DNA of 64,000 bases from Branchinecta lynchi (lineage: Eukaryota; Arthropoda; Branchiopoda; Anostraca; Branchinectidae): positions 22,256,628 to 22,320,627 of the forward strand of contig JAKZAP010000010.1 in assembly GCA_023053575.1 (NCBI GenBank), in the 5' to 3' direction. Shown in pieces: positions 47,001 through 59,000 of the stretch. Numbering within the stretch: the stretch's first letter is position 1; each line of letters opens with the position of its first letter. Both the position numbers and the translations under genes were made by a program. A model generated the notes under the pieces. It was given only the letters and a program-made list of their open reading frames with translations, ran no database searches and was not told where the DNA came from.

Positions 47001-50000
47001 AATTGGGTTATTTTTAAGGAAGAAGAAATGCGAATCGGTTTCGGATTTCTAAATTTGGAAGGATTATAGATAATGTCTTTTGAAAGAGAATTTGAAATAA
47101 AAACAAGTTGCTGGCTTCCTGATGATTTGCAGCAGCTTGTGGAACAGGCACCATGACCACTTTCCGCTCAGACTACGCCTTAGTCGTTTTAGAAAATCCG
47201 AGTGTATTTTTTAAATCCGTTTTTCTGCTGCTAGCTAAAAAAAAAAAAAAAAAAAAAATCGGAACTGACTCAAAATAAACTCAGACTTACTCAAAGTATG
47301 AAATATACCATTCTAATATTAGGCTATAATTCCAGAAAGAAGACTCGAACTCAACGCACTTGATAATATTGGACATCCCACTTTCTGCAAACGGACCCTG
47401 GAGCTGCGATGTTGCAGGACCTCCCCCACTTTTTCCTAGAGGAGTTGGCTCTGCTTTTTTGCAGGTGGCAGGTAAGCTTCACTTTCCGACGGGATGCTAC
47501 TCCTCAAGCTCCCTTCACCCCCCCCCCCCCCGATATCAATTCTAAACTGAACCAAATCCTCCAGAGCACAGACCCAAGTCAATCGACTAAGCTGTTGAGG
47601 AACTTAGGAACCAGCCTCCGAAACAGTTACACTGTAAAAAGTTTCTTCGAGGAAGGATTAAAGTTAAATGCAATATTTGCCACTAGGATTAATCTTATCT
47701 CTACTGGAATAAGTTAATCCGAATTAAAGATAATCTTATCTCAATCCAGACAAGATTAATCCCAGTAGCAAATCCTGCAAGATTTTTTTTTTCAGTCTAT
47801 GATCTGTTCTGCAAATTTTCTGTAGGATCAGTAACTGTACTTGCAAGCTCAACACCTGAGCCTCGTTTTTGTTGCAATAGCGCTGCCGCATCGCTGCTGC
47901 AGCACTTCTTTCCTTTTGAACAATATGCGTTTTTGGATTCACTTTCTTTTTGGTTGAAGCGGCAGCGCTGCAGCATCTTGCAGGGAAGCACGGACTTGGT
48001 CGGGGAGCAAGTCCGTGATTCTCGAGAAGCGCTGCCGTCTTCCTCGGAAGCGCTGCAGTGCAAAAACGGATGTAGAAAGAATCAGTCCGGAATCGGCCGA
48101 GAAGTGGACCTGCAGCATGCAACAAAAACGAGGCTCTGGTAATAGACACCGACTGTAGTGTTGAAAAACGCGGTGTTTCCGCGGTTTTCTCCAACCAAAA
48201 CGCGATGGAATTTGCGGTATGCCCAAAGACGCGATTTTATGTATCTCTGGCAGGGAATGTGTTAAAACCACCATTTTGAAATGAATCTGATGTTTCTGAA
48301 GCGTCAGGCTTTGTGGATGCCGTCAAAACCTTCGGCAGAACCTGCTATAAATTCGACAAAACACGTGCTAGCTAGTGCATTTGTGGTACCTGGTGCTGTT
48401 TTTAGTGTAAAGCTTTTTTTAGTGTAAAGTTTTCCCTATATCCCGCTAATTCTTCTACCCAATTTTTACGTAGTTTCATTCCATCATTTATTTCTGGTAA
48501 TTTCTTGTAAGTGTATTAGTTCAATTGTTTCTTGTGTGTCTGTGTATTTTGTAAATTTGTATTCCTTTTCTAGCTTTTAGCTAGTCGGATTAAACTTGAT
48601 TGATTAATTGATTGAATATACCTGGCTCTAGAATTTCGCTGTGCTCCATTAAAATCTGTACTTCTATATTACGAAATCAACTTCGGCATTCATTGCAACA
48701 AAGAATGGAACAGCTATATCCGGTGAAAACAGATCTGTTTAATACCCGGCTCTAGAATTTCGCTCTGCTCCGCGTATTGAAATCTATCATTCTATTTTCC
48801 GAAATCGAATTCACCAACACTGGAATTTCCTTCTTGCCATTTCACTGTGTAATCAAAATAGCGTGCAGTACTTCCCTCAGAATAGCGGCATTGTACCGCG
48901 AAACGCGGCATAACTGGCAATACTGACCGATTGACCAACCCTTTACATAAATGGGCGTTAAACGTAGTTAGTTGGGAGGGGTTTATGAGCTTCTTTAGAA
49001 ACAGCTCATCGCCGGCGAGTTCGAGGTCTTCTTTAAAAGCGCTCAGTCACGTTTCAAATTGGATTTGGGCGTATTGTTTTTTTTTTTCTTTTTTGCCGTG
49101 AAGTGTACAGTGTTGAACAAAGCCAGATCAAAATAGCTCTAGAGAGTAATTCGAATCATCAAGAACGGGCCTCCCGAGGGGTTGCTCTCTCTCCAGCATC
49201 GGTGTACACCTCGGCACGATTTTCGGCACGATTCCGACACATTTTCTGCAGATTTGCTGTTCGCCAACTGGCGCCCAGTAATTAACGATGGAACTTGAAC
49301 TAAAGAATCATCGAAAACATGCTGCGAAGAAGAAGCAGAACTAGATTCATATCTAGTATCTAATTCATATCTAGGACGATACTGTTGACCAAAGGCGCCA
49401 AGCAGTCAACCATGTTTCTGTGCCGGTGTTGGGCGATATTTGGATTTTTCGATACATCGATATTTTCACTTTTGATATTCGATAATCGATTCATCGATAT
49501 TTTCGCTTTCGATATCTAACAATCGATATTTTCAGTTTCGATATATCAATATTGATATTGGTTTGCCATGTTTCGCTATAGAATACGTCTCGTTTCGCCA
49601 AAATGTAAGAAAACATTTTCGTTGAACAGTAGGCTATCTTGGATCATCTCAAACTCCGAATAAGTAAGAAATGAATGTATTAAGGAAAACATATTGCTCC
49701 AATTTTTATATATAAAGTGTAGGTTAGGTTGGATTATTTACAATAATTACGAATGAACAAATATCGTTTTCGATATCGATATTTACGTTTCGAAGTCGAT
49801 GTTTGGTCCGATATGTCTATCTGTCGATATCCGATATATCGCATCTTGGTTCATCTCAAACTCCGAATAAATAAGAAATGAATTTCGGAAAACATATTGC
49901 TCCAATTTCGTATATATAAGTGTAGGTTACGTTGGATTATTTGCAATATTTACGAATGAACAAATATCGTTTTCGATATTGATATTTACGTTTCGATATC

Positions 50001-53000
50001 GATATTTGGTACGATATATCGATATATCGTTCCCTATATCGAATATCGCCCAACACTAGAGTCAGCTTCAGTAGCTGCGGTCGTTGCACTCCAGGGCTGT
50101 CTCTGGTGTTTAGTCACCAGTGTCCGGTTCTTCCCTTAAAACGTGTTTTTTTGGTTCACCTGTGAGTTGATGAAAACTGGCTAACTCCTCGCTGAAGCCC
50201 GGCTCACGGGCAGGTTCGAGTTAGTGCGCACCGGTGAGATAAAACCGGACACTGGTTAGTTCAAAAACGGGTTACACCGGTGGATGCAAAAACGGCTTAT
50301 AAGAAAAACCGGAGACCACCGGTGAGAACTCCGGTGACAAAGAACGCAGCTAGTATATTTTATTTCCGGTGAAGGTAATTGAGTGTCGACCAAATTTTTT
50401 TTCATACGTGTAGGATATGCTAAGAATGAAACTTGGCAGGCATATTTAACTTGGAAAAAGTCTGTTTCCCCATCAGACCCTCTGGGAGTGCAACAGAGGT
50501 ATGCTTATTTGAACGTTCGTTGACTTCGAACTTTGCCATTTTTATGCACTTGCTGTGGCTAAATATATGTACCAGTTAGCCTAAGTAATTAAGGACTGAA
50601 AATATTGGTTCATAAATTCTCATTTTATAGAGCCAGCCGAATTCCTTAAAGTACTCATCTTAACCACAAAGTACAGAAAATACTTTTGAGCAAAACATAT
50701 ATTTTCATGATCCCCATGCGCCCATGACCATTTGTGAAACAAGGGTTTTGCTTCAAAATGAATTTCCAGCTCCCTTACAGGACCCCTCGCACTATTCACT
50801 CTTCAACTTACAGTAGTTTAAAGTATTTGAATACTTTAACTGTGCTGTGCTTTCAATAAATAACCAACTGTTTTGGCTGTATAAGCCTTTTCCGAGACCC
50901 GCTGACTTGTAACGAAACAGGGAAGCAACACACTATATGACTAAGTCCAAAACACACCAGTGATTATCAGGAAGAAGGAGTAAACGTCTCTGTAACGACT
51001 CAAACTCAACGACTCAAATCCCAAGCCAGCGCAGCTGTGACACCGTTTCTTCGTTTCTTCCGCAGTCATCAAGAGTATTTACAAAACCGGTTTTCCTAAT
51101 GGAAAAACGCGTGATACTACACGTCGAAGGTAGCAAAACACAGCAAATGAGAGAATCAGCGAGGTTTTGTTAGAGGGACTTTATGTACCGCTCGAAACGT
51201 GGGTCGCCGGGTTTAGAAATATATGTAGTGAGTACTGAGGTAGGTTGAATTAGTATTATCGGTAAGACAGGTCCTTTAAAGTGCACATCTTACGAAAAAG
51301 TAAAAAAAATATTTTTGACCAAATGACAAATATTCATGATGCCCATGGGCCATGATAATTTTTGCTTGCAGGGTATTGCGTACAAATGAATTCCTTAAAG
51401 TCCAAAAATAGTTTGAGCAAAATATACAATTTCGTGATCCCCGTGAGCCCATAATCACTTTTGCCTTAAATGTTTTGCTTTCAGATTAGTTTCTAGTGCC
51501 CTTAAAGTGCAAAAATAAAATAATTTTTTCAAGATCATTCTCGTGATTTCCAAGGGCCCATGATCATTCTTATTTCAACGGTATCGCTTATAATTAAACA
51601 CAAGAAACCCAAGAATTGGCAAATTCCTAAATTTCATCCTCTGACCCAGCCTAAAACAATAGGTTTTAGGTATGGTGTTAGGGTTTACTGTTGTAGGCTT
51701 CTGCCTTAGCCGTAGCCGCTCAACCGAGTGGCCTGAAAGGAAGGACTCTTCCTTTCAGCTCACTTAGTTGATCACTTAGTCTTTCGACACGGTAGCGTCT
51801 TATCGAAGGCGTAGATGTGTTCGTACGGTTCTAGCTATGTTCAGGTTCAGGACACGTTTATTGTTCTTTACTCACTCTTGTGTTGTCTCCTCCAAGCTTC
51901 ACCACACCCTGCTATGATCTCCAACTATCTCCAACTATCTCTGAAAATGACTAGAAAAGCCTTTTTATAGACTCTTTCTCTGACGTCAAATCCGCCTTGC
52001 TCTCCTTTCACTGATCTCCCTGCAGTCCTCCCTTTCTGACCGCAAACTCTCGCTCGAGTTCTAAGCGTCACGTTAGGACTTGATCCGAATTCGGAAACAA
52101 TATTTCCTTTTAAATCTTGGCTGAACTGAAACGGTTTGGGAACGATGTTGATTTAAATCTGACTTGAGTTTAAAAGGTAAACCAGGAAAAACTATAAATA
52201 TAAAGATATGAAAACCCTTCGTAACACTCCTCCCATGTTACACAGTTTTGTTCCACAAAACAATTCTCAAAGTTACCCCCAACTCTGTTTCGTAATACGA
52301 AAATTTTCTTTACTTCCATGATCCATATTAATTTTTAGAGTTTAAAATTCAGCGCCTCTGTTTCACACGAAGTTCCAACAGATTTGCTTGTTTGTCAATA
52401 TGGCCATTAGCTACTTAGAAAACGCTGTTGGCCGATATTCTTCACTTGGTCTCAGACTATTGGGCGGTGGATGTTGGGTTTTCACGCCCTCACCGGTGCC
52501 CCCTAGCCCGAACGTTGGTCGGTGGATATTGGGTTTTCACGCCCTCGCCGGTGACCCACGGACTACCTTTTCTGTGACCAAGTGGATTAATATATCGTTC
52601 GAAAAACTGGTGAAAAATCTTACGGCATTAGTCTGTATTTTTATGATGGAAACAGAGTTAGGTATCAATACGCACTCGAAGGAACGTTACGAGGATCATT
52701 ACAGTAATTTTAACCAAGTCCTTTCCCCCAAATTGAGTTAAAGTCCTCATTAACTAAAAAAAAAAAAAAACATTTGAATGGAAAACTAGCCATTGAAGTT
52801 ACAACCCCTTGTTGTAGTTGAGATCAGTGATTTCGAGCAAGGATTCAAAATTACTTTACCGAATTTCGTCGCAGAGGTGATTTTGACTCTCAGATCCAGC
52901 AAAACAGTCAACAACAATTAAAAACAAATACATGATCTCTCATCGCCGGCGTTTTCTTCCGTAGTCTCCTTGTCTTCTTGCGGGCTGTGTCGACGACGCG

Positions 53001-56000
53001 GGGGTCTGAGATCCAAGTCGATCCAACTCCGGTAGCTTCATCCAACTCCATCACCTGAAAAACGGCAAAGCATAACACATGCATGGTAGGCCTGAAGACC
53101 TACCATTTACTATAGGCCAGATTGCATAATATGTTGAGATCCGAATATAATGAAAAACTACTTCGGCCTGTGTGGCATCAATCCGTTCAAGAGCCGTTCT
53201 TTATAGGAACAATTTCAGATGCTCTATCGGCACAGGGCTGTACTGTAACTGAAATTTTATAACTGCATTTGATCGGTTCTCAACATGTTTACGTAACTGT
53301 TTAAGCAAGAATCGTTAGATATTTGTATTATAAGATTTCTATAATTCGATAAATACGATTAAATAAGTTTTGGCCTTAGAGCCTTCTGCAAAATTCGACA
53401 ATATTACACAAAGCTACGTACAGCGCTACCAGAGTTTCAACTAACTCAGCCATTTATATAATTAGAGGCCCACGACAAAATACTGGAAAATAAGTACGTT
53501 AGTCACATTGTGGCATGGTATGGCTTAATACGGCATTACACAACATGCTGAAACACACGGCTTTCTTACAGAGTTGGGCTCTGCATTTCGGTTACTGAAT
53601 CAACTCTTAACTGTAAGACAGCAAACACATCAGACTTCAACACCGACCGCGCCAGGGTAAACGAAATCTAGCTTAAGCCGTATTCACACGTAACTCAGTT
53701 CAGGAGAACTTGCGCGAGTAATACGCTTATCAAAACGGTCCGACATCCTTGCTGAGACATAATAGGTCTTATCGCATTTCTCTCCCGGCAAGGAAATAAA
53801 TATAAAAATATTTCATAGCTACTGTTCATCCTCTAATCGGCATCTAGTAGCAAACCCAGGACGTCATCTCCTTTGGCCGACGTCTTCTTTCTGGCTGTCT
53901 GACTTCCCTCGATAAAATACGATTACCGGACACTGTACTTGTCCTAGTATGGGCTATAAATCTATCTGAAAGACTCAAACATTCGATTAAGCAACAGTCA
54001 AACTCATCTAGCATGGGGCATAGTAAGGCTAAAAATGATTAGAGTTGGCTATAGCTCTAAATAGCCACAACCCCGCAGACAATGGCAACTTTCACAGGCT
54101 TAGAACCTCTCAAGAAAAAAGAAAAAAAATCTAACGGCCCAATGTGTCAAAATGTCAAAACAAGTGTCAAAACTTTAACTGGTTATTTGTCTTCATTTCA
54201 CGAATATGAAGGAAAATTTCTGTACAACCAAACAGAAAATGTTGCAATTTGATTAGAGGTTGATTAAAGTATCAATTATTCCTATCCAACTTTGGCCATT
54301 GTGTGATGGGAGTAATCAGTTCTTAATTAACAAAATTTTAAATAGTAACAGCTTCTTCTTCCTCTTCTATAGTAAAGATGATTATAGATGATTTTAGTTG
54401 TTTTCGGCTCTTCTGCGGCCTCTTCTTTGGCCACATACGAATCTTCCGCTGACATGATTAACAAAATGTTACAATAAAATAGTAATCAATTTCAGATCTT
54501 CTTTTCTTCCTTGATGGCTAAAGATGATTTAGTTGTTTTCACCTCTTCTGTGGCCTCTTCTTTGGCCGTCTGATGATCTGCTGCTGAAAAGTTTAACAAA
54601 ACTTTGCAATAAAATACAAACAAAAATCTACACCGTTTTCTTCCTTGATGGTTATAGATGGTTTCAACTTGTCCACGAGCGTTCCTAGAACCCAGACTCA
54701 AAACCCCTTGAAATGCAGCTCGCCTGGCTGCCTGCGTTCTCACTCCCAACGCCTCCGAACGTGACAAATCACGGTCACAAAAAAAAACGCAACGGGGGAC
54801 TACTTAAATCAATTGGCGGCTCCGTCCGGGAGTGATCAGACTCCGACTCCCCGACGGACCTCTAAAACTCCGGCATACTATAACGGTTGAACCCAGCGCT
54901 TTCCGTGTCCGTACGGTTTTGAGCGCCAAGTTCTGACACGAGTCCGGACTGACTCGACGATTCTTCTAGTATGCCCTGACCAGAACCTCCTCCCTGAGGC
55001 CTGGGTAACGCGGCTTCCTGTATCCGCAACGCATCATCTGCCCGAACACCACCCCGAAGTCTCAATCACCGTCTGATTGAGTCTACTTCTGGTCGGACAG
55101 GATATATCTCCGGCGATTTGTCGTCTCCTGGACCAAACTGATGGGGCTCAGTTGCCACAGACGTCTCGCCGACCCCCGCAGGATCACTGATTGACCCTGG
55201 ACTACTGGACTATCGAAGTGCAGACGATAATCCAGTGCTTCGAAGAATTGAATGCCCTCGTAATTCTTCATCTTGACTCCCTGAAAGAGTATAGGTTTGG
55301 GTTAACTGGTCCTTGGAACAAACTCGGGTTATTTGCCACGAGGCAACTACTCGTTGAATCTTCTTCTTATTTGCGAAAGTATAGATGCTGTTGTTCGATG
55401 CTGGATTGCCACTTCTTGATCCTTGATGTGAGTTGCAGTAATAAAGATGGTTGTTGTTTGCAACTGGGCCACCAATGTCTTGTTGTCGGCTGCAAAAGCT
55501 ATGTCTTGCACTCCTGTTATATTTAGTTGAGCAACGCTACAACTTTCAAATCCTGAAAAAGTAATCGGTTTATTTGACTCGTCTTTACAGTATATACTGT
55601 TATCACTACAGCTAGGAACTTGGTATGGAATCGAACCACTACCTGCTATCCTAGTTGATTGTTGTATTGTACAACAACAACTGATAGCACATGACGTTGA
55701 GTCACAATGGCATAAAGTCATCGTTGTTGTTGGTGTACACCGCTGTTCGATGTGAGCATCCCCTGAAAAGTAACAAAGATGTTCCAATGTACGGTTTGGT
55801 TTCGAACCAATACCCCTATATTGTTGTTGTGCTAAACAACAACAGCCGTTGCTGGTAATACATGGTACTGTATCATGTTGAAACAAAATATTGTTTGTTG
55901 TTGTTGCACACTGTTGTTCCGTCTGAGCACCACCAGAAAAATAACAATGTTGTTCCGATGTATGGTTTGGTCTCGAACCAATACCCCTATGTTGTTGTGC

Positions 56001-59000
56001 TAAACAACAACAGCCGTTGCTGGTAGTGCATGGTACTGTATCAAGTTGAAGCGAAGTGTTGTTTGTTGTTGTTGTACACTGTTGTTCTGTATTAGCCCCA
56101 CCTAAAAAGCAATAAGGTTGTTGCCTTACCTTATAGGGTTCAGTTACCATACAGTCACTTTGTGTCCTTTTTACTTTAAGAATCTCACTTTTCCTTGTTG
56201 TTTGGTTGTTGTGGAAATTAAGGGTGTGACAACACTCCCTAGAATTCCTTTTTATCAATTTTTCATGTTTTGCATCGACAACTAAATCATGAGTTTTCAG
56301 GAACCCATAACCGAGTATCATAGGTACCCTTAATTTCTCACTCACCAAAAATGTCTCTTTATAGTCACTGCCGTTAATATGAATCGTCTCGGTAATACTG
56401 CCAAAAATGTCCATGTTATGCCCGGTGGCGCTACATACGTCGCCACCACCCCTAACGAAAACGTCCCTAACTACCTTAGGTAACTGAAAATATAAATCAA
56501 GTCCAATCAGGGATACGGATACGCCGGTTTCTGCTGACACTTGAGCAGAAATACAGCAAATATTACACTGGAAATACGGCAATAAATTATATTTAACGCT
56601 GTTACATGAATCAAAACACAACGCAATAACATGTTCAGCCCTTACTATTTACAAAAAAAACGAGCAGACGAATACGTACACCCTATTCCACGTTTAAATT
56701 CTGAAATTCATTTGGTAGCCAACACTCGCGGCTAAAATGACCTGGCTGGCCACAATTGTAGTAGATCTTGAAGTTTGACCTGCCAGCCGGGCAATTATTC
56801 CCGCGGTGGCCTGGTTCGCTGCACGCGAAACAATACATACGGCAGTCCCTTGAAATATGGCCACTCTTTTCGCAGATAGAACACTTACGATTTTCTCCGC
56901 CCGTCGGTTGTTCCTGTAAACAGAACTGCCTGTTTTCTTGTCATATCGGCCAGAATGATCCTGACCGCTTCCTTTGTTTAAAAGGAAATTTCCTCCCCCA
57001 GAATCACCAATGACATTTGTATGACCGCTAACTGACTCAGTTTTATCTAAGCTACTGGCCTGTGTAATGGTGGAAAGTGTTCGGGACGATCTGGATTTTG
57101 CAAATTCACGTGCCCGATAGTCGTTTATAAGGATGTTTGTCGCCTCTTCGAAATCTTTTGGGCAGCGAGCTACAACGCGCATACCCAACTTGGGACTAAG
57201 GCTTTCGAGGAGCAGATTTTTCAGTAAGTTGTAAAATCCTTCCTCGTCTTCACCTGGCATTTCGTCCAAACCCATTAGCTGGAGAGCTTTAAGTTTCAAA
57301 TCTTCGATAAATGGGAACGGGTCGTCTCCCTCGTTCAAAAGTAAGGTTTCATGAACCAGCTTTGCCGTTCTAGAAGTGTGCTTGAATTGTTGGTACAAGC
57401 TTTTCTTAAGCGTGTCAAAGCTCGAAAATTTGCCACTGCCTGCCAGAAAGTTTGCCGCAGTTCCGATTGTCTTCATAAAAGCCAAGCGAATCAGCTCAGT
57501 GTCTTTGATACTATCGTCCCAGTTTCTCAGTTTTTCTAATGCATCCAAAAAGACCAAAACATCACCCGTCCCGTCAAAAGAGGCTACATGAGTTGCAATT
57601 TTACAGAGCGTATCAAGAGAGATTTTGCTACCCACTTTGTCTTGTTGTTCCGTCATTTTGTTATCGGTAGTTAATTTCCAAAGAAAATGAATCTACAATT
57701 AATCCGAAATTAAAAAATAAAACGGCTAAAATCTCTACTTATTTAATCATTACTTTTCATTATATAATTGTTCAAAACTCATAGTAAATCTCCCCAAAAA
57801 TCGATATTAAATATCCAATTTCTTAAAAAAATAAAAAATAAAAACGAAATTCAGTTCTTCATTCTCTTCAGGAATTTTGGTAAAATAGGGCTCATTCCAT
57901 AAACCGTAACTCTAGGAAAATATAAGGCCAAAATACTAATCAAAACTAAAATAACAGTAACCGAACACATATAACCGAAACTGAACAAGCTAGAACCAGC
58001 GCTGCACCATTAAAACAATAGGTTTTAGGTATGGTGTTAGGGTTTACTGTTGTAGGCTTCTGCCTTAGCCGTAGCCGCTCAACCGAGTGGCCTGAAAGGA
58101 AGGACTCTTCCTTTCAGCTCACTTAGTTGATCACTTAGTCTTTCGACACGGTAGCGTCTTATCGAAGGCGTAGATGTGTTCGTACGGTTCTAGCTATGTT
58201 CAGGTTCAGGACACGTTTATTGTTCTTTACTCACTCTTGTGTTGTCTCCTCCAAGCTTCACCACACCCTGCTATGATCTCCAACTATCTCCAACTATCTC
58301 TGAAAATGACTAGAAAAGCCTTTTTATAGACTCTTTCTCTGACGTCAAATCCGCCTTGCTCTCCTTTCACTGATCTCCCTGCAGTCCTCCCTTTCTGACC
58401 GCAAACTCTCGCTCGAGTTCTAAGCGTCACGTTAGGACTTGATCCGAATTCGGAAACAATATTTCCTTTTAAATCTTGGCTGAACTGAAACGGTTTGGGA
58501 ACGATGTTGATTTAAATCTGACTTGAGTTTAAAAGGTAAACCAGGAAAAACTATAAATATAAAGATATGAAAACCCTTCGTAACAAGCCTTACAAGTACC
58601 ATATGAGCTTCTAGCTCTTGTATTCAACCCAAGCTCATGAACATTGTAGACTTGCTTCATTCTTGGCCAATATATGATGAAATTTGTTTACATGTAAATC
58701 AGAAATCATGGTTTATCGCAATATTTTAATTTGAAGAAAAAAAACCGCCATCTTCAGCCTCTTTTGCTGATGATACCGTTTTAACTGTGTTTGTATGGCA
58801 TGCATTTTGGGTCAAATTTGGCAGAAATGTTGCCGAGAATACTGCTTTTGTCGCCAAGATTTCTTGTGTGTGTCCAAGACTCCAATGTTTGTTGCCGAGA
58901 ATGACAACTTTGTAGCCGAGATTGCCACTGGAAAACGTGTCACCGAGAAATACGCATATGTGTTCGAAACAAAAAATCTAGTTCCCGAGACGGAACAAAG

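Larger units (their letters stand above)
51652..58585 (-). mobile_element. LTR retrotransposon lacking reverse transcriptase
   Basis: 6.9 kb, on the reverse strand. Two 575-bp LTRs (51652-52226 and 58011-58585) show no difference in the stretches compared by eye. In element orientation the LTR starts TGTTACGAAGGG. Outside, 'agcc(t)' directly precedes the left LTR and directly follows the right one, a 4-5 bp target duplication. A TGG-initiated primer-binding-like site and a purine tract lie at the expected places. Inside are gag, a retropepsin-like ORF and a possible relic of an integrase C-terminus. Reverse transcriptase, RNase H and the integrase core are absent. It is best read as a Ty3/gypsy-type deletion derivative that would need enzymes in trans. 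Inserted in intron 3 of the Beat gene, antisense to it. Confidence 0.85.

Noticed and set aside
52388..52741. 117-aa forward ORF
   Set aside because: It lies antisense in the non-coding part of the LTR element, includes a short duplicated segment and has no recognisable domain.
57990..58010. Assigning a specific tRNA to the primer-binding-like site
   Set aside because: The TGG start is right but the following bases do not match a tRNA 3' end I can name with confidence.
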